Origin: Pyrocephalus nanus | Taxonomy: Eukaryota; Chordata; Aves; Passeriformes; Tyrannidae | Direction: 5' to 3' | Assembly: GCA_038380795.1 (NCBI GenBank) | Contig: CM076267.1 | Span: forward strand, 35,774,232-35,838,231 | DNA: 64,000 nt | Part shown: piece after piece, positions 1 to 10,009 of the stretch | How the letters are laid out: the number at the start of each line of letters is the position of its first letter | Position numbering within the stretch: position 1 is the stretch's first letter | The notes under the pieces: model-generated | Told to the model about the DNA's origin: nothing | Databases searched by the model: none | What the model saw: only the letters and a program-made list of their open reading frames with translations | Made by a program: the position numbers and the translations under genes

Positions 1-32
1 AGAGGTCCCGGGTTCAAATCCCGGACGAGCCC
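1..32 (+). tRNA. tRNA-Pro, 3' part only (cut by window start)
   Basis: These 32 bases equal positions 41-72 of the 72-nt tRNA-Pro genes seen complete elsewhere in the window: end of the anticodon arm, T-arm and 3' acceptor strand. A T4 Pol III stop follows at 36-39. The anticodon lies outside the window. The inverted duplicate at 15690-15761 reads AGG, so AGG is likely here too. Confidence 0.85.
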
Positions 33-333
33 TCCTTTTGCGGCGCCCACCGCCCGCAACGGCCCCTCAGCCCTGGGGCACCCGCGGGGCAATTCCCTGC
101 CATCGCCTCCCACTCGCCAGCTCTGCCCGGGGGCTCCAGACACAAAACCGCAGCCTGGCCTGCCAAGCAGCCCTTCAGCTCTTCCCACTCCCTTCACAGC
201 CCGCTGGCACACGAGGGACACCCACAGCCTGCTAAACCCCTCAATCCGCTTTCCCCACCCTGGCGGCTGGGGGAGGCACCGAGACGGGCATTTTCTCGCC
301 CTGGACGGAACGCCGCGGCACAGCCCGTGCCGA

Positions 334-405
334 GGGGATGGAGCTCAGCGGGAGAGCGCTTGCTTTGCATGCAAGAGGCCCTGGGATCAACCCCCAGCAT
401 CTCCA
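334..405 (+). tRNA. tRNA-Ala(TGC), G8 variant
   Basis: Full 72-nt cloverleaf. The acceptor stem GGGGATG/CATCTCC carries the G3:U70 alanine identity pair, and the anticodon loop is TTTGCAT. Position 8, almost always T in tRNAs, is G here, as it also is in the inverted copy at 15317. T-loop position 54 is A. A T4 stop follows at 411-414. Confidence 0.9.
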
Positions 406-685
406 GGTCCTTTTGCCTCCCCGGAGAGCCCTCCCCGCTGGCTGCGGGGCTGCCACAGCCCCCCAGAACGCCCACAACGAGCCCGTGCCTGTGGGCACGG
501 CCAGCCTGGGATTGCCTGCTGGCCCCCCAAGGCAGGCAGCGAGGAAATGCCAATGGCCATTTCCCTCCCTGTCGTGCCCGGCTGCCGCGGAGGCACCTGC
601 TGTCCCTCCTGGAGGGGCTCGGGGTGTCCCTTGGCATGAACATGGGTGGGTGCTGGGGGGACCGGCTGGGCGGGAGCCAAAAGGA

Positions 686-708
686 GGGCTCGTCCGGGAT
701 TTGAGCCC
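686..708 (-). pseudogene. tRNA-Pro 3' fragment
   Basis: On the minus strand, about 23 nt match the T-arm and 3' acceptor strand of tRNA-Pro, then identity stops. No anticodon or D-arm remains. The same fragment sits at 17887-17909 in an inverted duplicate, so the truncation came before that duplication. Confidence 0.7.
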
Positions 709-877
709 CCGCACGGAACGGGCCCCAAGCGCTCCCCAGCGAGCCCTGCCAGCCCCAGGAGCCGAGCCGAGCCCCTCCCGCCGGACCCCGCACAGCTCCG
801 AGTACCGCCGGTCCCGCGGCGTCCTCCGGGAACACCGGGAGCGGCCGGGGGAGAAATAAGGAAGGAAGGGGGGTAAA

Positions 878-1080
878 ACCCGGACTGGATTTTCCCCGGA
901 GTACGGAATGGGGGTAAAACCCGGACAGGATTTTTCCCGGAGTACGGAATGGGGGAAAACCCGGACAGGATTTTTCCCGGAGTACGGAACGGGGGAAAAC
1001 CCGGACAGGATTTTTCCCGGAGTACGGAACGGGGGAAAACCCGGACAGGATTTTTCCCGGAGTACAGAATGAGGGAAAAT
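878..1080. repeat. 40-bp tandem array (copy A)
   Basis: About five head-to-tail units of 40-41 bp. Each contains CCCGGACAGGATTTTTCCC followed by GGAGTACGGAAT and a run of G then A. Units differ by only a few substitutions. Because 40 is not a multiple of 3, the array cycles through the frames and stays open, which makes spurious ORFs. A second array lies inverted at 17510-17725. Confidence 0.9.
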
Positions 1081-1099
1081 AGGCAGCCTCTTAGAAGCA

Positions 1100-1180
1100 G
1101 CCAGGAGGGTGGTGGAGTGCAGCCTGTGACTGTCTGAGTTGGAGCGCTGGGGGCAGAGCAGGGGCAGAGGTGGGAGTGAG
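1100..1180. repeat. Short dispersed flank repeat (3 copies)
   Basis: A segment of about 80 bp containing GTGGTGGAGTGCAGCCTGTG and GGAGCGCTGGGGGCAGAGC recurs directly at about 16788-16866 and inverted at about 18268-18348. Each time it lies next to an Ala tRNA or an Ala tRNA fragment. No known element recognised. Confidence 0.75.
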
Positions 1181-1221
1181 GGGACTCGATCAGCCCTTGC
1201 ACAGGGCGGGAGCGAAAAGAA

Positions 1222-1293
1222 GGGCTCGTCCGGGATTTGAACCCGGGACCTCTCGCACCCTAAGCGAGAATCATACCCCTAGACCAACGAGCC
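1222..1293 (-). tRNA. tRNA-Pro(AGG)
   Basis: Complete 72-nt tRNA on the minus strand. The anticodon loop contains AGG, and the T-loop GTTCAAAT is intact. A T4 run lies 3' of the gene (plus-strand AAAA at 1215-1218). Its 5' flank is very C-rich on the plus strand and is duplicated upstream of the Pro gene at 16664. Confidence 0.95.
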
Positions 1294-2152
1294 GGGGTGC
1301 GCGCTTGCCCCCGCCCCCCCCCCTCTGTGCCCCCCCGCCCCCCCCCCCCCCCCCCCCGGACGCTTCCCAGGAAAACGGCGCTGGGAGCACAGCGGGACAC
1401 GCGGCCCGCCCAACCCGCACCGCCCGCACCCGGCACACCGCAGCGATTCCCGCGCTCACCAGCCCTGACACACGCACGCAAACCCCCCTGCCCGGCAACG
1501 CTCAGCGCCCTCCCCCCTGTCGCCCTCGCACACGGCCCCGCACCGCGCCAGACCCGCCCGGCACGGCCCGACAAACACACACGGGCCTTTGGCGCCAGCG
1601 AGCACAAACGCAGCTGGGCGGGTCGGCCCCGCCACCAGAATGGCTGCTGCAAAGCCCCGGCCGTTCCATCCGCTGCGAGCCCCGCCCGGGGGTTTTAGGG
1701 GGAAGCGCCGCCCCCGCCGGTGCCGGGGGGGAGATGTTTGCGCTGACGCCTCACGCCCACCCGCGGCTGCTGCTTCACAGAGCAACCCCAGCAAGGGGGA
1801 CCCTCCTGCTCCGGCAGAGCGAGGGCCGTGCACCGCAGTCACACGCCCACCGCCCCAGACCTGCTGCTGGCACCGAAGCCCCTTCCCCGTGGGCAGCTCC
1901 AGTGGCCCAGTGCGGGCCTCACTTGGCTCCCCGCACATCCCACTTTTACCCAGTCACAACACGGTTTCCTCAGATGCTCGACCCCAGGTTTCCCCTTGCA
2001 ACGTCTCAGACGTCAGGATCTTTAAAGCAATTAAATCACGGCGAAGTAACAAAGAGATAGCTCGAGCTGCTGCACCTGGGGAGGCACCCCAAAACAAGGA
2101 ATCCCCAAACCCAGTGGGAGCACCCCAGGACCACCTCCTCGCTTGAGCACAG

Positions 2153-2224
2153 GGGGATGTAGCTCAGCGGGAGAGCGCTTGCTTTGCATGCAAGAGGCCC
2201 TGGGATCAACCCCCAGCATCTCCA
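2153..2224 (+). tRNA. tRNA-Ala(TGC)
   Basis: 72-nt cloverleaf with G3:U70, T8, anticodon TGC and A54 in the T-loop. A T4 stop follows 5 nt downstream in the conserved 3' flank shared by most Ala(TGC) copies. Confidence 0.95.
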
Positions 2225-2621
2225 GGTCCTTTTGCCTCTCCAGAGACCCCTCCCTACTGGCTGTGGGGCTGCCGGAGATCCCCAAAACACCCCTGGGGCT
2301 ACCTCCTGGCACACCAAGGCTGTTAGAAATTCCCACCGCTCTGTCACTCCCCTGTCTGGACAGTGCAGGGCAAGGGCGACCTCTGTTTTCTTTTCCCACA
2401 GGGCTCAGGATGAACATCGGCGATGGGGAGAGCAGCTGGGAAGGAGGAGGGTGGTTGGTGCCCAAAAAACACATCTGCAAGCAGGACAAAAGAGCCGGGG
2501 TGCACTCCCCCAGAGATGTCGGACAGGGCCATGGAGGGAATATACGCAGCAACCCGGGAAAATGTTGTTGCCCCTCTGTACTTTTTTTCCTCACCTCTCC
2601 CGGGTCTGCAAAACCCGAAAA

Positions 2622-2703
2622 CGCTGTGAGCAGGATTCGAACCTGCGCAGGGAACCCCTATTGGATTTCGAGTCCAACGCCTTCACCTCTCGGCCATCAC
2701 AGC
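2622..2703 (-). tRNA. tRNA-Ser(CGA)
   Basis: 82-nt type II tRNA with a long variable arm, anticodon loop CTCGAAA and discriminator G. T4 follows immediately 3' (plus-strand AAAA at 2618-2621). With the Pro gene at 2940 it forms a divergent pair that is duplicated as a block at 21260-21655. Confidence 0.95.
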
Positions 2704-2939
2704 CCTATTCCATCATTTTTGGGGGGGGCACAGCACCCGTGGCCCCGCCACCCCCGCTGTCCCCTGTGTGCCCGCTGTCCTGGCGAGCGGGGCAGTGTCG
2801 GGGCAGCGCCCCCGGGGCAGCCCCCGGCCCGGCCCCGCTCTGCTCCCCCGGCCCCACCGAGCGGGCCCCGGGCCGGGGGTCCCCGGGGAGCAGCGCCCAC
2901 ACAGGGGCGAAAGAAAGGGGGGGGACGGCCGCGCACCGC

Positions 2940-3011
2940 GGCTCGTTGGTCTAGGGGTATGATTCTCGCTTAGGGTGCGAGAGGTCCCGGGTTCAAATCC
3001 CGGACGAGCCC
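2940..3011 (+). tRNA. tRNA-Pro(AGG)
   Basis: Complete 72-nt tRNA, anticodon AGG, intact A and B boxes, T4 stop at 3015-3018. Divergent from Ser(CGA) at 2622 across a 236-nt GC-rich spacer. Confidence 0.95.
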
Positions 3012-3322
3012 TCCTTTTGGGGCTCCCATCACTGATGGGGCGACGCTGCCTGGCACGGGTGGCACAGGGCGCACGGGCCACTGATACGGCTCAGCAGTGG
3101 CCAGTGCTGGTCCACTCCGGGGTGGCGAAGGGGCTGTCGGGGGAGTGGGGGACGGCAGAGCGTGGGGTCCGTGCTGCCATCGCGGCCACACGCGGACAGC
3201 ACTGCCACGGTGCGGGGAATCCCCCTCGGGAAAGCCTTCCCGATGTAAAAGTGGAGTTAATAATCGCTGGCCCCTGGAGGAACTGGGTTGGGGCTGTAGG
3301 GGGGGGGGGGAAAAAAGCCAAG

Positions 3323-3394
3323 TGGAGATGCTGGGGATTGAACCCAGGACCTCCTACATGCGAAGCAAGCGCTCTCCCACTGAGCTACATCCCC
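3323..3394 (-). tRNA. tRNA-Ala(CGC)
   Basis: 72-nt minus-strand tRNA with G3:U70 and anticodon loop TTCGCAT. The T-loop is a normal TTCAATC, unlike the TGC copies. The anticodon stem pairs with two G-T wobbles. A T6 stop follows (plus-strand A6 just left of the gene). Confidence 0.93.
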
Positions 3395-3681
3395 TTCTCT
3401 CTCTCCTCTGACAGGGGACACATCCTCCGTGACATTGCAGGAGTCACGCCCACACTCGCCAAAAGAACTCCCATCTGCTGAAGGACCACCCCACGGGGCA
3501 GCCGGGGGATATGAGGGCGGGCCCTCTCACACCTGGTCATCGGAGAGCAACGGGGGCAGAATCCCCGAAGGAGGGGCTGGCCCGAAAGCAAGGGCTGTCT
3601 CCAAACATGGGGCTTTATCTAAAGTGGGCGTTGCCCCCAAAAGGAGGGGTTGTATCTAAAGGATTGGTTGTATCCAAAGGA

Positions 3682-3757
3682 ACGCTTATCCAGGAGCTGA
3701 ACTCGGGATCTCTTGCACCGCAAAATGAGAAACCTACCCCTATGCCCCACAAGTTGG
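3682..3757 (-). pseudogene. Degraded tRNA-Pro
   Basis: Reads as a tRNA-Pro relic on the minus strand: the order of T-arm, anticodon arm and D-arm blocks is kept, but many substitutions break the acceptor and T stems. The anticodon region is no longer clean. Confidence 0.65.
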
Positions 3758-3970
3758 TATACTGCACTCCTTTTTTCATCCCCAGCCCCTCTATCCCCCA
3801 CATTTTGGATTTAGGGGTACAGCCGAGGCTGAGGTTTCCCACAGCACACTCACAGCCTCGAGGAAGCGTTTCCACACTAGCCATGCCAGGAGGCAGCCCC
3901 AGGGCTGTTCGGGGGCTGTGGCAGCCCTGCAGCCAGCAGGGAGGGGGGGTCTGGGGGCAGCAAAAGGACA

Positions 3971-4042
3971 TGGAGATGCTGGGGGTTGATCCCAGGGCCT
4001 CTTGCATGCAAAGCAAGCGCTCTCCCGCTGAGCTACATCCCC
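3971..4042 (-). tRNA. tRNA-Ala(TGC)
   Basis: 72-nt tRNA with G3:U70, T8, TGC anticodon and A54. T4 follows 3' (plus-strand AAAA at 3962-3965), inside the shared Ala flank module. Confidence 0.95.
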
Positions 4043-4194
4043 CTGCTCCTGCATCTCCTCACTGCTGGCCCTTGAGGGTCCATCCTGCCCGCAGGAATGT
4101 GCCCAGCTGGGATGTGGGACCCACCCCACCCACTATGCTGTGCACTGCTGTTCCAACCCATGTCACACCAGCGGCAGGTGAGTGCTCAAAACAA

Positions 4195-4266
4195 GGGCTC
4201 ATCTTGGAGTTGACTCTGGGACCTCTTGCACCAAAGTGAGAATCATTACCCCTAGACACACGAGCC
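4195..4266 (-). pseudogene. Degraded tRNA-Pro (TGG-derived)
   Basis: Minus-strand Pro tRNA relic with several changes in the T-arm and one base lost by the anticodon. The remaining loop resembles TTTGG of Pro(TGG). The acceptor ends are still recognisable. Unlikely to be functional. Confidence 0.65.
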
Positions 4267-5536
4267 AGGGCAGAGCCCTTCCCCCTGCCCTCAGCCCGTG
4301 TCATCCATTCCCCCATGGGAAGAAGCACAGGCTAAATAAAGGCTCCTGGGTGCTCCCATCTCCTACCACCACCGCTCAGAGACCTCTTCCACACGGTCCT
4401 GGGTGGCTCTGGGACAAGAGACAGGAGCTGTGAGTGCTGTGGGTGACTGGCAAATTCCCCCATCAGTTCTTTTTAGTGAGTCCCTGGGAGCTGCCAGCTG
4501 TGGGGATCAGCAGGGTGTTGGGGCTGGGGCTCCTACAGGTGCCACAGGGGGCAGGACTGGGGCTCAGCCCCAGGGCAGGAATAGGGAATTTTTCAGGACA
4601 CGGTTCCCGAGGGTTGGGCTGCCTATAGCTGTGCCTGGGTGGGAACTCCCTCCATCCAAACCCCCCGAGCTGACTGAGGTGACCTGGGAGGATAGTTCAG
4701 CCACAGCCTCGCTGGGCTGAGGGAAGGGGGCAGGGGAAACACTGCACCCCATGATTTCCACGTCTCATAACCCCCCCGTGGACGCCCAGGTCCTTCAGCC
4801 CCACACATCCAGCACTGACAGCAGCCACGTCACCCTTCTCCTCTCTGGGAAATGTGCAGACACCTCTCAGGAAACATGAATTAGCAGCCCTGAAATGTCT
4901 GGCTGAACAATTCTTGAGTTTAAAACTCAAATTCCCTCCTAGGTCCCCTGTAAACTGTTGGGATTTGGGCTCTGCTTTCATTGTGCTTATCCCTGTCTCT
5001 CCCCAGGGTCTGCAATCGACAGCAAAAGCTCGGAGGGCAAGAGGGTGCAGGACAGCTTGGAGCAATGTCTGTTAATGATTTGGGCTCAGGGTGAGACGTG
5101 GAGCCAACAGGGCTGCGGGCTCACTGTGGTGCAAGCCCGGTGAGCCCCGTTCCCACAGGGAGCACCGGGAGGGCCAGACCGGGATGCCAGTGCCTTTTGA
5201 TTTGCCTGCTTCTTCCCCCGTGACTCACACATGTGGGCAGCCTGTTATTTTCCTGCTTTATTGGATTTCCAGCCCTAGGGAAGAGCTGGAGCCCTTGTCA
5301 GAGCTATTCCTGTCTGGCTCCCCAGGCATGGCGGGATCCATGGGGGCCTGGGGTGGGATGTCCTCAGTGGTGCCCTCACCTCCCTCTTATCCTGGCCATG
5401 CAAACACTTTCTCTTCCCTTCCTAAAGCTGAAGAGCAGATGTCCTCTCTGTTTTGGTGGGAAATCACATTGCAAGACTTCAGTGGGTGAGGAAGGATATA
5501 TTTCACAGCAAGAGAGTGGTTTGGTTCAGAAGGTAT
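4267..5536. other. Intergenic, no gene seen
   Basis: No tRNA, splice-bounded exon or repeat that I recognise. The open frames here are short and lack recognisable protein features. Confidence 0.5.
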
Positions 5537-5655
5537 CTACCTACAAGACCATCTCGTTCCAACCCCTCTGCCATTGACAGGGACACCTTCCACTAGGCTA
5601 AGTTGCTCCAAGCCCCACATGACCTGTCCTCAAACACTTCCAGGGATGTGTCCTG
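5537..5655 (-). mobile_element. CR1 LINE 3' fragment
   Basis: The plus strand reads as the complement of the CR1 tail: a CATCTCGTTCCAACCCCT-like block, then an ACACCTTCCACTAGGCTAAG block. It is 5'-truncated as usual for CR1. Confidence 0.75.
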
Positions 5656-6047
5656 GAAGTGTTCCAGGACATCTCCACCTGTTCTGCCTGCAGGCTCCCA
5701 GCTCCAGGGGCTCTGTCTCTCACCTGCTTGGCTCTGGGACGTGTGTTCCCAAGTGCTCTGGCCAGCAGTGCTTGTCCCAGCAAGGAGGATGAAGGGTGCC
5801 AGCCCACCCTGCCAGCATTGCCCTCCACTCAGGGCCCGGGTGCTGGTCTGGGATAACCCAGCAAAGGCACAGCTGGTGGATCTGGCTCTTCGTCCTCTCC
5901 CACTGCTGTGAGACACCACGATTTTTATCTTCTCATCTGGGTGTGGTGGCAGAGAAGCCGTGGATTGATGTGCTGGGGTGACCCACCAATGGCCCAGCCA
6001 CCACCAACTCTTCTGTCCCTATCACTAGCACCGTGCTGCCCGGGATT

Positions 6048-6292
6048 TCCATAGAATCACAGGATATCCTGAGTTGGAAGGGACCCATGAGGACTCTCAA
6101 GTCCAACTCCTGGCTCAGCACAGGACAATCCCCAACAATCCCACCATGTGCTTGAGTGTGTTGTCCAAACGCTCCTGGAGCTCTGGCAGCCTTGGGGCTG
6201 TGCCTACTGCCCCGGGGAGCCTGTTCAGTGCCAACCACCCTCTGGGGGAAGAACCTTCTCCTGAGATCCAACTTAAACCTCCCCTGACAAAA
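6048..6292 (-). mobile_element. CR1 LINE 3' end
   Basis: On the minus strand this ends with the avian CR1 tail (CTTCCAACTCAGGATATCC, then GTGATTCTATGG). Upstream lie the CR1 blocks around GGTTCTTCCCCCAGAGGGTG. About 245 bp, non-coding, 5'-truncated. Confidence 0.85.
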
Positions 6293-8454
6293 TCTCTGCT
6301 CTGGATGGGACCACTCACCTGCTATTTACACCAATCTTCCCTTTTCTATTACAACTCTGTGATTCTCCACTTGCTCCTCCTCAAACCACGACTTCCCCTC
6401 CTCCTCCCCAACCTCATCCATGCCCAGGGTGGGGAGGTTCCCATCCTTCAGGATCAGGAGGACACTGATTGACCACAGGGTCTCCTCTGAGGTCATGAAG
6501 CAACTGAGGAAAGGTGGGAGGTGAGCAGGAGACATAAAACTCAACAGGCATGGCCAGAGAGCTGCACCTGGGCTACACTCCAGGCTCTCCTCAGAAATGC
6601 TTCTGCTTTTGCTGCTTTTGAAAGCCACAAGGAAGGCAAGGCTGGGGTCAAATCCCAGGCCCCAGCTGTCTCCCTCCACGTGCACCCTTCTACCCGCTAA
6701 GGGTTATTTTTCAGCCCAGCCTCAGTATCTACCTCCCTGTTTCTCACCGGGGCCTTTGGCTGCAGGAACCTGTATTTTAGGGCCTGATCAGCAGGTCTGT
6801 GTGGTCCTGCCCTGGGCAAATGCTGGAGGGGAGGGGGAGGAAAGGTGGTGGAGTGAACTCGGGCACAGCTCCCAGCTGGAGTCAAGGCACCTGTGGGAGA
6901 CAGAGCCCCTGGGACAGGGAGCCCTGCAGGGCACCAAGGTCCTCACTACCCCAACTGGCTACACTAAAGCATCACAATTTCCAAGTCAAATCAAATCAAG
7001 GACCTGCAGGGATTTTCGGACACACTGGATTTTCAGGGGAAAAAAAAAATAAAATCTGTGTAACCTCACCAGTGGAGTCACTCATTGAAAAGATGAATGA
7101 CTGCACATAAAAATGCCATTATTCTCTCCAGCTGCTCCATCCAGGACATTCATCCCATGCAGCAGGCTGGTGGAAAGCAGATGCACAAGTCCCAGAGGCT
7201 TGCAGCTTCCCAACAAAGCTTTTGCTGGAATTCCAACACTTTTCTCTCTCTTTTTTTTTTTTTTCCCCCCAGAATTTTGCAGCCAATCTCTGCAGACAAT
7301 TTCCAGACCTGGGATAAAACTACCTGAGCGGCCTTTGGAAGAGGGATGTGAAAAACACACCTCTCTTCTTCCAGAGCTCTTGGCTGCTGAGCAATTGCCA
7401 TGCAGATTTTCTGCAAATCGGGAGCATTTCTGCAAAGTTTCCCAAGCCATAAAACCAGTTGAGCTTGGTCAAAGGGTTTTGAAGATCAACGTGCATAATC
7501 CCTCATTATAAACACTCATCAGCTTTATGCAAACACTCCTATTCTTCCTTCCATCCGCTGAAAAAGTTCTGCCTGATGATACATGGCATCTCAAAAAGAG
7601 GCTTTACTTGATGCTTGACATCTCCCAGAGACTCCTGCATCCCCTATCAATAAAACAATTATTCTTCAATTCCTAACTAAAGTCTGGAGTTTTAGTCTTT
7701 GGAAAGAGCCTGCTTATCTGGAGCGTATGGGGAAATTACAATTTCTTCTTCATATCTTTATTGTTCTCTTTCCTGATGGCATTACCACAGGTTGGAGTAT
7801 CCACAACACTTGGTGTTTCTGAGATATCTTAGGATGCCTCTCCCCACACCACCTCTAATCCCTCAGTGCTCATCCACAGCTCTACACCAATTTGGGCTTC
7901 TAAATCATGGAATTTTGGTTCCATGTGCAGGGTTATCATCTGGGTTACCCAGCTCTCCCCCTGTCACTTCACTGTCACCCATTAAACATCAGGTGAGCTG
8001 GGTGTAGGATGCCGATCCAAAGGAGCACCTCCTATTTCTCCCTTTTTTCCCCTGACCCCACCTCCACTCTCCTTAGCTCTGCAAAAAACTTTTTTAAAAA
8101 AAAAATCACTGCAAAATGCAAGGCAAATGCAATTTTGAATTGTCGAACCTTCGTGTTCCCAGCTCCTCAAGAGAACAGGCACTAAGTCCGCTCCTGCAGG
8201 AGGTGATTCCTGAGGAATTCCTCACCTCCAAGCAGGTGCTCGCCGTGGGGCAGGAGAGGTTTCCAGGCTGAGAAAGTTGCCTGCGGGCTGGTCGTGCCAA
8301 ACCACACGCTCTTATCAGCACGGTGAAGAGCTGGGCAGCAGGAAACCCCCATTTCATACAAAAAAAAAAGAACCCTTCCCACCAGCAACAAGTTGCCCCT
8401 AGGGCAAGTCACCCCTCGAGACCCCAGGACAAGGAACACCAGAAGAACTCAGTC
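6293..8454. other. Intergenic, no gene seen
   Basis: No gene recognised. It contains simple A- and T-rich runs, for example a poly-T at about 7251-7264. It lies 3' of the beta-keratin gene. Confidence 0.5.
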
Positions 8455-8470
8455 TATGATGTAGCGTGAC

Positions 8471-8476
8471 TTTAAT
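8471..8476 (-). terminator. Poly(A) signal of beta-keratin gene
   Basis: The minus strand reads ATTAAA, a common variant polyadenylation signal, about 415 nt after the beta-keratin stop codon. That distance suits avian feather keratin 3' UTRs. Confidence 0.6.
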
Positions 8477-8892
8477 GAGAAGGAGAGTACATCAGTTCAG
8501 TGTGTTAAGAAATGTGTTTCCAGCGCTCAGTAAAGAAATGGATAAACCCCCTTCCAGGACAAGCCAAATCCCTCAGAGGTGTTCCTCCTCCCCACCACCC
8601 CGTGATTATTATGTGCCATCTACAGCCTGCTAGAAGTATTTATGCCCAGCCAGCAGCAAATGCTGCACAGAACACAGAAATACAAAGTAAGACTTTGCAA
8701 GAGAAAGGTTTACAGAGGCACGATCTGGAGTTACAAGCTCGCAGGGCTCTCTTCCTCCTGGGGGAACTGCGGGAAACCCAGGGGCGTCTCCTTAGTCCTC
8801 TTCCCCAAGCCTTTGGTCCTTGTGCTTCTCTTGTCCGTCCCGACGCGGGAGGAGGAGGAGGAGGACGAAGAGGTGACCTCCGGGGGCCACCT

Positions 8893-9189
8893 CTACAGCC
8901 CGCTGCCCAGGCACAGCAATGCCGCCTTGCCCAGCCCCCGGGCCCCGCCGGAGCACACGGGGATGCCGCAGCAGCGCAGGTAGCTCCCGATGGCCGCCGA
9001 CGCCGTGGAGCCCACGGCGGTGCTCTGCGGGTACGAGCTGAGGATGGGCCCGGGCAGGGTGACCACCACGGTGGGCGGCTGGATGATGGCCGTGGAGTCC
9101 CCGCAGCGCCGCAGGCAGGGCTGGTTGCAGCTGGTGGCCAGTGGCCGGGGACCGCAGGAGGAGGGCAGGCACAGCTCGTAGCAGGACAT
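8893..9189 (-). CDS. Feather-type corneous beta-protein (beta-keratin)
   Basis: Codes for 98 residues, the usual size of feather beta-keratins, which polymerise into the filaments of feather and other avian epidermal cells. It starts MSCYELC, as most family members do. The central filament block is clear at about residues 36-65 ([20 protein letters not shown]), followed by GSYL and a SGG turn. Ten cysteines are present, six of them in the first 29 residues. The C-terminus is unusual: it has a CC pair and ends LCLGSGL, not the common CGRRCLPC-like tail. The start is fixed by a splice acceptor 20 nt upstream (minus TTTCAG, exon 2 beginning at about 9209) that joins a non-coding exon 1 at about 9906-9945. 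The gene stands alone between two tRNA arrays. Feather, scale or claw class cannot be decided here. Confidence 0.92.
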   Translation of the reverse strand: MSCYELCLPSSCGPRPLATSCNQPCLRRCGDSTAIIQPPTVVVTLPGPILSSYPQSTAVGSTASAAIGSYLRCCGIPVCSGGARGLGKAALLCLGSGL

Positions 9190-9905
9190 GGCTCGGCGGG
9201 GACGGGCACCTGAAAGCCAGAGCCCGGTTATAAAGGCAAGGTAGAGGCTTGTACCGCCCCTGCTGAGCCCTCGCGCAGCGGCTCCCATTGCAGGAGGTGC
9301 GGGAGAGAGAGCCAGAGAGTGAGTTTGGATGGTTTGGAAACGCCAAAGAAAGGCTTTCCAAGTGGGCAGGGGGCGGCTTCGCCCCCACTGCCCTCCCTCC
9401 CCCAGAAAACCGCTCGGGAGAAGGGGAGGAGTTTGGTTTGAGCTCTAGGTCTAGAGGCATCGGCTCCTAAGAACAGACCCTCTCCTGCTCCAAGCTGAGA
9501 GCCTTCAGCTTGCAAGATGCTCACTAAGATGCAGCTACTTGTAGCAAAGCCCACTCAAATCAATACAGCGTGAGCTGAGCTATCCCATCCCAAAATATAA
9601 AAGACCTTTAATGCCCTTCCATAAACAGGGGCACATCAATCCTTGCAGCCCGGACAAGTCCTTTTTTTTTTTTTTTTTTTCTCTCCTTCAGCAAGGAAAA
9701 TCACGCAGGATGCAACTGGCTGCTTGGTTGCAGACCCTGAAAGCACTGCATCCCACAACTCCTCGCAGTCCTCATTTTAGGGCAGAGATACGCCCTTCCC
9801 CGATGCCCTTTGCAGGTGGAAGGGGGGCAGGTAACAAACCTTGAACTCCTGGAGAGGACTGGGCAAGAGCCTGGTGTGGAGGAGATGGAGCCCGCCTTAA
9901 CTTAC

Positions 9906-9945
9906 CCAGGTGGAGACAGCAGCAGTGGCAGCTGAGAGCAAGTGG
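9906..9945 (-). other. Non-coding exon 1 of beta-keratin gene
   Basis: The minus strand has a short exon ending CCACCTGG just before a GTAAGT donor (9905-9900). It lies about 30 nt after a TATA box. A non-coding first exon and a single 5'-UTR intron (here about 9905-9210) is the standard feather keratin gene plan. The transcription start is estimated. Confidence 0.7.
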
Positions 9946-9969
9946 TGGGGCCAGGCACTGTTCCCGCAG

Positions 9970-9976
9970 TTTTATA
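9970..9976 (-). promoter_or_regulatory. TATA box of beta-keratin gene
   Basis: The minus strand reads CCCTATAAAACTG, a strong TATA box with GC-rich flanks. It sits about 65 nt upstream of the exon 1 donor site, as expected for this gene family. Confidence 0.75.
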
Positions 9977-10009
9977 GGGTGGCCCGGCCCCCCCGGGGAG
10001 TGGGTGTGT

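Larger units (their letters stand above)
1..1080. repeat. Duplicated module A (inverted copies downstream)
   Basis: Bases 1 to about 632 recur inverted at about 15091-15721 (Pro and Ala tRNA with flanks). Bases from about 300 to 1080 recur inverted at about 17510-18270 (Ala tRNA, Pro fragment and 40-bp array). Identity looks very high apart from short indels. The copies overlap in content but differ in extent, so at least two events are needed. Confidence 0.85.
2622..3015. repeat. ~395-bp direct duplication, copy 1
   Basis: This block holds Ser(CGA) on minus, a GC-rich spacer and Pro(AGG) on plus. It recurs in the same orientation at 21260-21655 with only a few visible differences, about 18.6 kb away. 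Similarity includes the spacer, so it is a DNA-level duplication and not tRNA homology alone. Confidence 0.9.

Noticed and set aside
878..1080. CRISPR-like array
   Set aside because: Units are contiguous with no unique spacers, and this is a vertebrate genome. It is a plain tandem repeat.
387..1202. 271-codon minus-strand open frame
   Set aside because: Crosses an Ala tRNA and the 40-bp array, and mirrors the frame at 17.5 kb. Explained by repeats.
8640..9209. 189-codon minus-strand open frame over the keratin locus
   Set aside because: Wrong frame relative to the 98-residue beta-keratin, which has the family N-terminus and core.
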